DNA of 13,040 nucleotides. It comes from JACPNK01 sp964479745 (GTDB lineage Bacteria > Patescibacteriota > Minisyncoccia > 2-02-FULL-40-12 > IGHO2-12-FULL-4). The stretch spans positions 1 through 13,040 of the forward strand of contig CAYZNJ010000016.1 of assembly GCA_964479745.1 (NCBI GenBank). The letters are read 5' to 3'. Below the pieces are notes generated by a model that saw only the letters and a program-made list of their open reading frames with translations, did not search any database and was not told the origin of the DNA. This document shows positions 1 to 6,740 of the stretch, one piece after another. Positions within the stretch are counted from its first letter, which is position 1; the number at the start of each line of letters is the position of its first letter. Made by a program: the position numbers and the translations under genes.

Positions 1-1523
1 AGTTAAAGGAAATACGCCAGATCGCCGATGTTAAAAAGGCGGGCGTGGCGTTTCCGGGCAACTGCAAAACCAAAGAAAGCTGTTTAAAATATTGTGACAA
101 CTCCGCCAACGCGGTTGTATGCATGGAGTTCGCCCTAAAGGCCGGATTTATACCAAAAGAAGATGCCGAGGCGGTCAGTAAAATTCTTCCCTATCTAAAG
201 AGCGGGGGTAAATTGCCCGGCGGATGCACGACAAAAGAATCATGCGACGCATATTGCGGAGATGACGCTCACACTACTGAATGCGTTGATTTCGCAGAAA
301 AAGCCGGTTTCATGACAAAAGATGATGCCGAGATAGTGAGAAAGACCGGGGGTAAAGGCCCGGGAAATTGCAGGTCGCGGGAGGCGTGCGACTCTTACTG
401 TAAGGATGAAGCGCACATTGACGAATGTGTTGATTTCGCGGTAAAAGCCGGTTTTATCTCCGAAGGAGACGCGGCAGATGCCAAAAAATATAGAATCACT
501 TCCGGGCCCGGCAATTGTAAGAGTAAAGTCGACTGCGAGGCCTTTTGCGTCCTTCCCGAAAACCAGGATACTTGCTTTAAATTTGCCAAGGACCACGGCA
601 TGATCAGCGAAGAAGATCTTAAAAATATTGAACAATATCGCAACCAAGGGCCGCCTGATTTTAGCCAAGTCAATCCCAAATGGCTTGTCTGCATGGAGAA
701 AGAAATGGGTTCTGGTATTTTTGAACGATTCAAAGCCGGAAAATCAGGACGCGCAGACGTCTCTGCCGTACAAACGGCGCAGAAAAAATGCGAAAGCGAG
801 ATGGGACCGGATATCCGCAAAGAAATTGAGGTTTGTCTGGGCAAGGCCGCCTGCTCCGAGTTTAGCGCTTGCATGGATACTCTTCAGCAAGGCGGCGGAC
901 GACAAGACAAGCGGCAAGGCCAGAACATGCCGGATCCAAAAGTTGACGCAAGGACGAAGGTCTGCAAAGAAGAGATACAAAAAGAAAAAACAAGCATGTG
1001 TCTTGAAAAATCATGCGGTGAATTTGAAGCATGCCTGAAATCCCTAGAGCAAAGCGGGGGTCAGAACGGGCAACAGCAAGGAGAAGGAGCGCCGGATCCA
1101 AAAGTTAATGCGAAAGTCCAGACCTGCCAAAAAGAAAAAATCAACGCGTGCCTTGCAAAATCATGCGGTGAATTTCAATCTTGTCTAAATTCTTTGGGCG
1201 GCGGCGGAAAACAGCAGCAAGGAGGGGGGGCGCCCGATCCGGCCGTGATAGCCAAAGTTCAATCCTGCCAACCCAAAAACAAAGATGGCGGAAGTAAACA
1301 ACCGCGACAGTTACAACAACCTTCTCAAGGAACTCAGTCGTCACCAGGCGGTTACCGGCCGTCAGTACAACATCCGACAGAAACCTCTGGCGGATCGCCA
1401 TCTGAAATTCCAGTAACATCGGAACTTTGTGCTTCGTTTAAAAATGTTTCCACATGCTCTTATGTCGGCTCGTCCGACTCTCAAAATTATCAGCTTTGCA
1501 AAAAGTGCTATCCCGACAGGTGA
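1..1523 (+). CDS. Cys-module repeat protein, probably exported (5' partial)
   Basis: The reading frame is open from the left edge (first full codon at base 3), so the N-terminus and any signal peptide lie outside the window; the GTG at 45 is only an internal codon. Four modules of about 45-50 residues follow each other (roughly bases 51-200, 215-345, 355-490, 505-630). Each begins PGNC or PGGC, has the cysteine pattern C-x5-C-x3-C-x8-C, and continues into F-A-x-K-A/H-G-F/M-I/M and an acidic helix. The C-terminal half carries three shorter units of the type CLxKxCxEFxxC, joined by Gly/Gln-rich linkers and a PDPKV motif. The DNA of these units is nearly repeated (for example 1008-1025 and 1158-1175), which suggests recent internal duplication. 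The tail is Ser/Pro/Gly-rich with four more cysteines. I recognise the module as common in Patescibacteria genomes but know of no function. The even cysteine spacing suggests disulfide-bonded surface modules. Confidence 0.85.
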   Translation, partial: LKEIRQIADVKKAGVAFPGNCKTKESCLKYCDNSANAVVCMEFALKAGFIPKEDAEAVSKILPYLKSGGKLPGGCTTKESCDAYCGDDAHTTECVDFAEKAGFMTKDDAEIVRKTGGKGPGNCRSREACDSYCKDEAHIDECVDFAVKAGFISEGDAADAKKYRITSGPGNCKSKVDCEAFCVLPENQDTCFKFAKDHGMISEEDLKNIEQYRNQGPPDFSQVNPKWLVCMEKEMGSGIFERFKAGKSGRADVSAVQTAQKKCESEMGPDIRKEIEVCLGKAACSEFSACMDTLQQGGGRQDKRQGQNMPDPKVDARTKVCKEEIQKEKTSMCLEKSCGEFEACLKSLEQSGGQNGQQQGEGAPDPKVNAKVQTCQKEKINACLAKSCGEFQSCLNSLGGGGKQQQGGGAPDPAVIAKVQSCQPKNKDGGSKQPRQLQQPSQGTQSSPGGYRPSVQHPTETSGGSPSEIPVTSELCASFKNVSTCSYVGSSDSQNYQLCKKCYPDR

Positions 1524-1671
1524 CATAGTCTAGTTTTAAACGCATTAAGTAAGCAGAGTTAGCCACAAACAAAGTATCGCCAAAGCTATATGTCAAGGAG
1601 ATTTTTTATTGATGATTAGTTGGTTTTCTGATAGGCTTTGTCCGGTAAGTTCGTTGAAAAAAGAAGGTGTT

Positions 1672-3117
1672 ATGAACACAGACGAAAAGATAATTGGGGA
1701 CTTGACTGGGAAAGAATATAAGTACGGCTTTACGACAGATGTAGAAGCTGACACCGCGCCAAAAGGTCTAAACGAGGATATAATCAGATTTATCTCTCAA
1801 AAGAAAAAAGAGCCGCAGTGGCTGCTTGAGTGGCGGCTGCAAGCCTACAGAATTTGGCTGAAAATGAAAGAGCCAACTTGGGCGAATATCAATTACGGAC
1901 CAATTGACTACCAAGATATTATTTATTATTCTTCGCCAAAAAAGAAACCAGACCTTAAAAGTTTAGACGAAGTTGACCCGGAGATAATAGCAACATTTGA
2001 GAAGCTCGGGATTCCTCTCGCAGAGCAGAAACTTTTAAGCGGAGTGGCGGTGGATGCGGTTTTTGACAGTGTTTCGGTAGCGACCACATTTAAGAAAAAA
2101 CTGGCCGAGCTCAGTATTATTTTTTGCTCTTTCTCTGACGCCGTTCAAGACCATCCGGAACTGGTGCAAAAATATTTGGGTTCGGTGGTGCCGTATTCGG
2201 ATAATTTTTTTGCCACTCTTAACTCTGCGGTTTTTACCGACGGTTCGTTTGCTTATATTCCGAAAGGTGTTAAGTGTCCGATGGAACTGTCAACTTATTT
2301 CCGGATTAACGCCCAGTCAACCGGGCAGTTTGAGCGCACGCTTATTGTTGCCGAAGACGGAGCAAGCGTCAGCTATTTGGAAGGCTGTACGGCTCCGATG
2401 CGGGATGAGCATCAATTGCACGCCGCGGTTGTTGAGTTGGTTGCTTTGAACGACGCCACAATTAAGTATTCTACCATTCAAAATTGGTATCCCGGCGACA
2501 AAGATGGCAAAGGCGGTATTTATAATTTTGTTACCAAGCGGGGTAAGTGTTTGGGAGTTAATTCTAAGATCACTTGGACGCAAGTTGAAACCGGCTCGGC
2601 TATTACCTGGAAGTATCCGGGCTGTATCTTGATCGGCGATAATTCCGTCGGCGAATTTTATTCTGTGGCGACAACCAACAATTGGCAGCAAGCCGATACC
2701 GGCACCAAGATGATTCATATCGGCAAGAACACCAAGAGTACGATTATTTCCAAAGGCATTTCTGCCGGTCATGGACAAAATACTTATCGAGGCTTGGTTA
2801 AGATCACAAAAAATGCCACTGGCGCCCGCAACTATTCTCAGTGTGACTCACTGCTCATCGGCGACACTTGCGGCGCCCATACCTTTCCCTATCTTGATGT
2901 GCAAAATTCCTTGGCAACGGTTGAACATGAAGCCTCAACTTCAAAAATCGGCGAGGACCAGCTTTTTTACTGCCGTCAGCGCGGCATATCTCCCGAAGAC
3001 GCCGTTAACTTAATTGTCAGCGGTTTTTGCAAAGAAGTTTTTAGCGAGTTGCCTATGGAGTTTGCCGTGGAGGCTCATAAGTTATTAAGTGTAACTCTTG
3101 AGGGAAGCGTCGGGTAG
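1672..3117 (+). CDS. sufB: Fe-S cluster scaffold protein SufB
   Basis: SufB is the scaffold subunit of the cytoplasmic SufBCD complex, where iron-sulfur clusters are built before transfer to apoproteins. From the ATG at 1672 the protein has 481 residues, close to E. coli SufB (495), and the start region GKEYKYGF is family-typical. Visible landmarks are YLEGCTAPMRDE (Cys239, matching the sulfur-accepting Cys254 of E. coli), CDSLLIGDTCGAHT (Cys391, matching Cys405), VEHEASTSKIGEDQLFYC (Glu-His-Glu 418-420, matching 432-434) and the C-terminal FAVEAHKLL. All proposed cluster-assembly residues are present, so it looks functional. Upstream in-frame starts exist (TTG 1609, ATG 1612), with AAGGAG at 1595-1600; they would add about 20 unconserved residues, so I prefer 1672, which has GAAGG just before it. 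No sufC, sufD or sufS is beside it. Confidence 0.95.
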   Translation: MNTDEKIIGDLTGKEYKYGFTTDVEADTAPKGLNEDIIRFISQKKKEPQWLLEWRLQAYRIWLKMKEPTWANINYGPIDYQDIIYYSSPKKKPDLKSLDEVDPEIIATFEKLGIPLAEQKLLSGVAVDAVFDSVSVATTFKKKLAELSIIFCSFSDAVQDHPELVQKYLGSVVPYSDNFFATLNSAVFTDGSFAYIPKGVKCPMELSTYFRINAQSTGQFERTLIVAEDGASVSYLEGCTAPMRDEHQLHAAVVELVALNDATIKYSTIQNWYPGDKDGKGGIYNFVTKRGKCLGVNSKITWTQVETGSAITWKYPGCILIGDNSVGEFYSVATTNNWQQADTGTKMIHIGKNTKSTIISKGISAGHGQNTYRGLVKITKNATGARNYSQCDSLLIGDTCGAHTFPYLDVQNSLATVEHEASTSKIGEDQLFYCRQRGISPEDAVNLIVSGFCKEVFSELPMEFAVEAHKLLSVTLEGSVG

Positions 3118-3120
3118 GGC

Positions 3121-3149
3121 TTGTTTGGCATTATTTTTTTTGCTACGAT
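3121..3149 (+). promoter_or_regulatory. Probable sigma70-type promoter for the small secreted protein
   Basis: TTGTTT (3121-3126) is separated by 17 nt from TACGAT (3144-3149), and the -10 is preceded by TGC, making an extended -10. It starts 3 nt after the sufB stop codon and lies about 30 nt before the next ATG, leaving room for the clear Shine-Dalgarno at about 3167-3172. The hexamers are imperfect, so this is moderate evidence. Confidence 0.45.
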
Positions 3150-3176
3150 ACATCCAGCTGTTTTGAAAGGAGAAAA

Positions 3177-3467
3177 ATGAGAAAAACAGCCAAGTTTTTT
3201 CTGTTTTTATTTGTTCTTTTAATGTTTGCAGTCCCGGCAAGTTTAGCTCAAAGAAGGAATGAGCAGTATCGCCGTCCGGGCCCTATGGTAACGCCTATGG
3301 CCAGACATCGCTTTGTTTGTCGTTCCGGCCACTGGCAATGGAGCCTAAGGCTTCGGAGATATGTTTGGGTTAGCGGAGTTTGTAATATACGAGGTCATCG
3401 GCACCCACACTATTGGTATTACGGCCACCTGAATTCGCGGCCTCCGCGTCCGCCGTATCGCTACTAG
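3177..3467 (+). CDS. Small secreted basic aromatic-rich protein
   Basis: This is a 96-residue protein with a clear signal peptide: MRKTAK, a hydrophobic core at residues 7-20, and a likely cleavage after ASLA (residue 24). The mature part of about 72 residues is rich in Arg, His, Tyr and Trp. It holds two cysteines (48 and 69) that frame a GHWQW...YVWVSG segment resembling short YxWxxG(H)W motifs of small periplasmic proteins. One intramolecular disulfide is plausible. The start is supported by AAAGGAG about 8 nt upstream. A perfect terminator follows at 3478-3506, so the gene forms its own short transcription unit. I do not recognise a characterised family, so the function is unknown. Confidence 0.8.
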   Translation: MRKTAKFFLFLFVLLMFAVPASLAQRRNEQYRRPGPMVTPMARHRFVCRSGHWQWSLRLRRYVWVSGVCNIRGHRHPHYWYYGHLNSRPPRPPYRY

Positions 3468-3477
3468 TAAATTTCCC

Positions 3478-3506
3478 AAGCCTCTAAAAGAGGCTTTTAT
3501 TTTTTG
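3478..3506 (+). terminator. Intrinsic terminator after the small secreted protein
   Basis: An 8-bp perfect stem AAGCCTCT/AGAGGCTT (3478-3485 with 3489-3496) with an AAA loop is followed by TTATTTTTTG. It separates the upstream unit from the thioredoxin operon, whose -10 box begins 12 nt after the T-tract. Confidence 0.85.
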
Positions 3507-3514
3507 TTGCTTTG

Positions 3515-3523
3515 TGATATAAT
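3515..3523 (+). promoter_or_regulatory. Extended -10 promoter, leaderless start
   Basis: TGATATAAT is a perfect extended -10 (TGnTATAAT) with no good -35. Its last base is 6 nt from the ATG at 3530, so the expected transcription start falls on or beside the start codon. There is no Shine-Dalgarno sequence, which fits a leaderless mRNA. Confidence 0.7.
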
Positions 3524-3529
3524 TAAAAA

Positions 3530-4267
3530 ATGACGGATCCAGAACAAAACTTAAGCAATAAAGAGCTTTACGATCTCAAGAAACAGGGAAAAGAAGCAAA
3601 AAACAAGACAACCGGAAACAAAAGGGCTTTCAGAAGAGCTGTTCTTTGGCTGGTTGTTTTTGCCGCTGTCGGCGGTTCCGTCTGGGGTTTGGCGCGATTG
3701 GCGAAACAAGCCCCCGGAGGCCAGCAGGCGGTTATTTTAGATGCGGTTTCCGCCGGCGATTGGACCGAAGGCAACAAAGATTCCAAAGTTATTTTAATTG
3801 AATACAGCGATTTCCAGTGTCCGGCTTGCGGCGCTTATCATCCTTTGCTGAAACAGCTTATGCAGGAAGAGGGCGGAAAATTTAATTTTGTTTACAGACA
3901 TTTTCCTTTGTCCCAGCACGCAAACGCCAAAAATGCCGCTTTTGCGGCGGAAGCGGCCGGCAAACAGGGCAAGTTTTGGGAAATGCACGACATGATTTTT
4001 GAAAATCAAAATACTTGGTCTGAATCCAAAACCGCCGGAGATATTTTTGCCGGTTACGCAAAGACTTTGGGACTTAATATGGAACAGTTTGAAAAAGACA
4101 GGGACTCTCAGCCGGTTAAAGAAAAAGTGGAAAGCGATTTAAGCGGAGGCGTCAAAGCCGGAGTCAATGCTACGCCGTTTTTCTTTTTAAACGGCAAAAG
4201 AATCCAGCCGACAAGTTATGAAAATTTCAAATCTTTACTCAATCAAGCCATTGGGAGTGGTTCCTAA
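3530..4267 (+). CDS. Membrane-anchored DsbA-like thioredoxin-fold oxidoreductase
   Basis: This 245-residue protein has a cytoplasmic charged N-terminus, one transmembrane segment at about residues 37-57 and an extracytoplasmic thioredoxin-fold domain. The active site is C97-P-A-C100 in the context YSDFQCPACGAYH, the central helix region reads RHFPLSQHANAKNAAFAAEAA, and the cis-proline loop is NATPFFFLNG (Pro216). This is the usual layout of the DsbA-like (thioredoxin_4) proteins of Patescibacteria and Gram-positives, which oxidise or isomerise disulfides in exported proteins. It is followed by an overlapping VKOR gene, the expected partner for re-oxidation. The start sits 6 nt after a perfect -10 box, implying a leaderless transcript that probably runs through the next two genes. 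The exact role (oxidase or isomerase) cannot be told from sequence. Confidence 0.93.
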   Translation: MTDPEQNLSNKELYDLKKQGKEAKNKTTGNKRAFRRAVLWLVVFAAVGGSVWGLARLAKQAPGGQQAVILDAVSAGDWTEGNKDSKVILIEYSDFQCPACGAYHPLLKQLMQEEGGKFNFVYRHFPLSQHANAKNAAFAAEAAGKQGKFWEMHDMIFENQNTWSESKTAGDIFAGYAKTLGLNMEQFEKDRDSQPVKEKVESDLSGGVKAGVNATPFFFLNGKRIQPTSYENFKSLLNQAIGSGS

Positions 4268-4676
4268 ATGGCTTGTCTTAAGTTTCGTCGTATTTAGTTT
4301 TCTGGGATTTTTGGATGCGGCTTATCTTACGGCCCAGCATTATCTCGGTCTGCCCTTGCCCTGTTCCATACTCAAGGGCTGTGAACAGGTGACCAACAGC
4401 CCGTATTCTGTTTTTGCCGGTTTTCCGGTGGCGCTTTTCGGCGCGTTTTTTTATTTAACAGTTTTTATTTTGACAGTGGTTTATTTTGACACTGGCCATA
4501 CCAAAATTTTTAGTTTTCTGGCTCGTTTTGTATTTTTGGGTTTTGCCGCTTCGCTTTATTTTCTTTACATCCAGCTTTTTGTAATCGGCGCCGTTTGTAT
4601 TTACTGCGTCGGTTCAGCCACAACCTCAACCCTGCTTTTTGTTTTAGGTCTTTGGCTACTTAAGCTGGAAAGATGA
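4218..4676 (+). CDS. VKOR-family thiol oxidoreductase
   Basis: This integral membrane protein of 152 residues has four hydrophobic segments (about 19-37, 66-88, 98-120 and 124-147). It carries the bacterial VKOR signature: a loop cysteine pair Cys49 and Cys55 in PCSILKGCEQVTNSPYS, followed by a quinone-side CIYC motif (Cys127 and Cys130). Bacterial VKOR homologues pass electrons from a DsbA-type partner to quinone, replacing DsbB. The gene overlaps the upstream thioredoxin gene by 50 nt if ATG 4218 is used; TTG 4251 or GTG 4257 would shorten the overlap and remove only unconserved residues, so the start is uncertain. It overlaps the next gene by 4 nt (ATGA), so translation of the three genes is probably coupled. 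Confidence 0.93.
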   Translation: MKISNLYSIKPLGVVPKWLVLSFVVFSFLGFLDAAYLTAQHYLGLPLPCSILKGCEQVTNSPYSVFAGFPVALFGAFFYLTVFILTVVYFDTGHTKIFSFLARFVFLGFAASLYFLYIQLFVIGAVCIYCVGSATTSTLLFVLGLWLLKLER

Positions 4677-5290
4677 ACTGGAAAAAAATTCTCACAAAAA
4701 GCGAGCATAAGCTTTTTAGGAAACTCAACACTCCTAAAAAAATACAGGATTATCTTGAGTCTCTGCCGATAAATTTTGAAAAAAGAGGGGAAACCTGCTT
4801 GTCCCCGCATTTGGTTATCCAAAAAGGGACAGCGCATTGCATAGAAGGAGCGATGCTTGCGGCGGCTATTTTGTGGTTTCATGGCCAAAAGCCGTTGCTG
4901 TTGGACTTAACCACGGTTGATAAAGACTACGACCACGTTGTGACCCTGTTTCGCCTTGACAGCCATTGGGGAGCCATAAGCAAGACTAACCACGCTGTTT
5001 TGCGTTACCGCGAGCCGGTTTACAAAACAGTCCGTGAATTGGCAATGTCGTATTTTCACGAGTATTTTTGGAAGGATGGAACAAAAACAATGCGCGGTTT
5101 CTCAAAACCTTTTGATTTGAGAAAATACGGCGTGGATTGGATTGTAAGCGAGAAAAGTTCGTGGGTAATACCGGACGATCTTGACGCTTCGCCTCATTAT
5201 AAAATCCTGACTCTGCCCATGACCAGAAATCTTCGCAAGGCAGACGATGTTGAAATTAAGGCGGGTGAAATCGTGCAGTGGAAAAAATAA
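4673..5290 (+). CDS. Probable papain/transglutaminase-like Cys-His protein
   Basis: This is a soluble 205-residue protein with no signal peptide or membrane segment. The order of candidate catalytic residues fits the transglutaminase-like fold: a Cys at a helix start (Cys56 in AHCIEGAMLAAAIL), then a strand with His88 (DYDHVVTLF), then Asn106 or His107 in HWGAISKTNHAVLRYREPVY. The spacing (about 32 and 18 residues) is usual for that fold, where Cys, His and Asp/Asn form the triad. The name rests on this pattern only; no specific substrate can be given. It begins in an ATGA overlap with the VKOR gene, so it is co-translated with the disulfide-forming pair, yet it looks cytoplasmic. The following intergenic region holds a large folded repeat. 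Confidence 0.8.
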   Translation: MNWKKILTKSEHKLFRKLNTPKKIQDYLESLPINFEKRGETCLSPHLVIQKGTAHCIEGAMLAAAILWFHGQKPLLLDLTTVDKDYDHVVTLFRLDSHWGAISKTNHAVLRYREPVYKTVRELAMSYFHEYFWKDGTKTMRGFSKPFDLRKYGVDWIVSEKSSWVIPDDLDASPHYKILTLPMTRNLRKADDVEIKAGEIVQWKK

Positions 5291-5295
5291 CTGTA

Positions 5296-5529
5296 GCGGT
5301 TATGAGTTTGGCAACCATTTCTTTTTCCGGACGCTCGTCCCGCTCCAGCGGCGGGACTCGCTCTTTGCAGTCTGTGGATTTGGAAAGAGTTGAAGATTGA
5401 TTATACTCTTTCCGACCAGTTCGCCGCTTTTTCATCTTATTCTGCTGAATGGGCTGAAAAAGCAGCTCACGAGCAATCCACAGCCTGCAGAGCCTACAAA
5501 AGCAATGTTTGCCAAACTCACTATACCGC
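5296..5529. repeat. Large folded repeat element, copy 1
   Basis: An imperfect inverted repeat frames about 230 bp without a gene. The outer arms are GCGGT/ACCGC (5296-5300 with 5525-5529) and 5304-5319 with 5504-5519 (15 of 16 paired). Inside are hairpin a, a 7-bp stem GTCCCGC/GCGGGAC with loop TCCAGCG (5337-5357); stem b, 5366-5380 with 5475-5489 (14 of 15 paired); hairpin c, GGAAAGAGT/ACTCTTTCC with a 14-nt loop (5382-5413); and hairpin d, GCTTTTTC/GAAAAAGC (5426-5463). The same plan recurs at 7430-7593, and part of the right half recurs at 10396-10429. No coding potential was seen. Confidence 0.75.
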
Positions 5530-5535
5530 ATAAAT

Positions 5536-5564
5536 TTGACAGCCTGTTGTCTTTGATATACAAT
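5536..5564 (+). promoter_or_regulatory. Sigma70-type promoter of the 177-aa gene
   Basis: TTGACA (5536-5541) and TACAAT (5559-5564) are separated by exactly 17 nt. The predicted transcript starts near 5571 and has a short leader with a strong Shine-Dalgarno (GGAGAAGGAG, 5588-5597) before ATG 5609. It begins just after the folded repeat. Confidence 0.8.
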
Positions 5565-5608
5565 TAACAAACTGTTTCTTAAAATAAGGAGAAGGAGATA
5601 AAAAACGA

Positions 5609-6142
5609 ATGATGGAAAAAAGAAGGCAGGTTGAGGAAGTAACGCTTGCGCTTGCCGACAGGTGTTCAGCCATGTCTGTTCTAGAACTTGTGTTAGAATT
5701 TCGAGATATGCACGATTTTTACAAGTTGCCGGTTTGGCTTCACGATGAAAAAAGCGGCAATGTTTTAGCCGGTGTCATCAGCCGATCGGCTGTTAATGTC
5801 ACAAAACTTTCTGTCGTTGAAGCTAATTTTTTGGCAAATATGCTTTTGTGGCCGGAGGTGCAGGACAGCAGAGACAATAGTCTGCGCCTAGCGATTCTCC
5901 GTGTCTTGGAAGAGAAGTCTTCTTTTCACGCAATTTTTGCTACGTTGAAACAGCATTTGGAATTTGTTAGCGGTCTGTGTGCAAGAGAGCACTTGTATGC
6001 CAAAGAACTGGCCGGTGCTTCCCACCCCGGCCCTATTGGCGAGGAGGTGCAGCTGACCAGAGAACTTATTTTGAAATGCGGCGGTTCCAAAGAAGCCGCA
6101 AGCCAAAGCCGGAAAAATATTGTTGCTTTTCCGGAAAAGTGA
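5609..6142 (+). CDS. Hypothetical 177-aa soluble protein
   Basis: I do not recognise this family. It is a mixed, mostly helical protein without signal peptide or membrane segment. It opens with a basic MEKRRQ stretch, has an aromatic-rich region WLHDEKSG at about residues 43-50, several Leu-rich helices (SVVEANFLANMLLW, LRLAILRVLEE), and ends in a polar tail with KNIVAFPEK. Three scattered cysteines (19, 123 and 156) form no motif. Coding status is well supported by a canonical promoter, the strongest Shine-Dalgarno in the window (AAGGAG, 11 nt before ATG 5609; a second ATG follows at once at 5612) and an intrinsic terminator 20 nt after the stop. It is therefore a stand-alone transcription unit, and unlike many neighbours it uses a leadered mRNA. 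Confidence 0.82.
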   Translation: MMEKRRQVEEVTLALADRCSAMSVLELVLEFRDMHDFYKLPVWLHDEKSGNVLAGVISRSAVNVTKLSVVEANFLANMLLWPEVQDSRDNSLRLAILRVLEEKSSFHAIFATLKQHLEFVSGLCAREHLYAKELAGASHPGPIGEEVQLTRELILKCGGSKEAASQSRKNIVAFPEK

Positions 6143-6161
6143 AGCAGTCAGCATAGTGTTG

Positions 6162-6198
6162 ACGGGTGTCCATGTAACGGATGCCCGTTTTTCTTTCT
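6162..6198 (+). terminator. Intrinsic terminator after the 177-aa gene
   Basis: The stem ACGGGTGTCC/GGATGCCCGT (6162-6171 with 6179-6188, two G-T wobbles) has a 7-nt loop and is followed by TTTTCTTTCT. The T-rich tail runs directly into the -35 box of the next unit. Confidence 0.82.
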
Positions 6199-6199
6199 A

Positions 6200-6229
6200 T
6201 TGACAAGTATGGCTCGTTTTTGTTATAAT
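6200..6229 (+). promoter_or_regulatory. Consensus promoter, leaderless start
   Basis: TTGACA (6200-6205), an 18-nt spacer and a perfect TATAAT (6224-6229) are followed 6 nt later by the ATG at 6236. Both hexamers match consensus, so this should be one of the strongest promoters in the window. No Shine-Dalgarno is present. Confidence 0.85.
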
Positions 6230-6235
6230 TAACTT

Positions 6236-6370
6236 ATGGATGAAATAAAACAACTTTTAGATGGCAATGAGCCGTCTGAAAATGCTGGTGAAACTCCGGC
6301 AGAAGATGTTGCTTCCGAGGAAGCTGACGTAGAAAAGAAAACCGAAGCTGAAACCGAAAGCAACAGCTAA
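6236..6370 (+). CDS. 44-aa acidic small protein
   Basis: A short frame of 44 codons opens at an ATG placed 6 nt after a consensus -10 box and ends 2 nt before a strong terminator stem, so the whole unit is only about 170 bp. The peptide begins MDEIKQLLDG and then becomes almost entirely Glu, Ala, Asp, Thr, Ser and Lys (for example DVASEEADVEKKTEAE). It is strongly acidic, has no cysteine, aromatic or membrane segment, and is probably disordered. The consensus promoter and tailored terminator argue that it is expressed; an alternative reading as a non-coding RNA of the same span is possible. Function is unknown. Confidence 0.7.
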   Translation: MDEIKQLLDGNEPSENAGETPAEDVASEEADVEKKTEAETESNS

Positions 6371-6372
6371 AA

Positions 6373-6406
6373 CAAAAACCCGCCGAAAAGCGGGTTTTTG
6401 TTTTGT
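6373..6406 (+). terminator. Strong intrinsic terminator
   Basis: The 11-bp perfect stem CAAAAACCCGC/GCGGGTTTTTG (6373-6383 with 6390-6400), loop CGAAAA, is followed by TTTTG. Its 3' arm overlaps the -35 box of the next promoter (TTGTTT, 6398-6403). Confidence 0.9.
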
Positions 6407-6426
6407 GGATAATTACATGCTATAAT
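6398..6426 (+). promoter_or_regulatory. Promoter of the DUF5652-like gene, leaderless start
   Basis: TTGTTT (6398-6403), a 17-nt spacer and a perfect TATAAT (6421-6426) lie 6 nt before ATG 6433. The -35 is embedded in the end of the preceding terminator. Confidence 0.75.
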
Positions 6427-6432
6427 TAAACC

Positions 6433-6693
6433 ATGATGTACAATAATTTTTTCTCAAGTATGTGGTCGAACATGTGGTCGCAGTCGTCATATACCTTTAT
6501 GCACGGCTGGTGGATGCCTTGGTTCCTTGTGGTTATGGCTTGGACTTTGATTTGGAAGGGAATGGCTTTGTGGAAAACGGCAAGAAGAGGCGAGAATGTC
6601 TGGTTTGTGGCTTTGCTGGTCATAAACACTCTCGGCATTCTTGAGATACTCTACCTTTACGTTTTCAGCAAGAAATCAAAGCCGGTGAAGTAA
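6433..6693 (+). CDS. DUF5652-like two-helix membrane protein
   Basis: This 86-residue membrane protein has two transmembrane helices (about residues 28-47 and 57-78). The pattern MPWFLVVMAWTLIWKGMALW, then KTARRGENVWFVALLVINTLGILEILYLYVF, matches what I know as DUF5652, a small family frequent in Patescibacteria with a conserved WKGxALWKAA..G...WFxALLxxNTLGILxIxYLF core. The N-terminal 25 residues are rich in Met, Trp, Asn and Ser and are less conserved in the family. It is transcribed from its own leaderless promoter. The role is unknown. Confidence 0.88.
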   Translation: MMYNNFFSSMWSNMWSQSSYTFMHGWWMPWFLVVMAWTLIWKGMALWKTARRGENVWFVALLVINTLGILEILYLYVFSKKSKPVK

Positions 6694-6740
6694 GGCAATT
6701 GCAAATTGGGTAAGAAAAGATTAAATTATTAAGGATATGA

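Noticed and set aside
240..1419. Several long minus-strand open frames across the Cys-module gene
   Set aside because: They have no start signals and their sequences are mirror readings of the repeated plus-strand modules.
1609..1671. SufB starting at TTG 1609 or ATG 1612
   Set aside because: The extra residues are not SufB-like and the family-typical N-terminus begins just after 1672. AAGGAG at 1595-1600 makes this uncertain.
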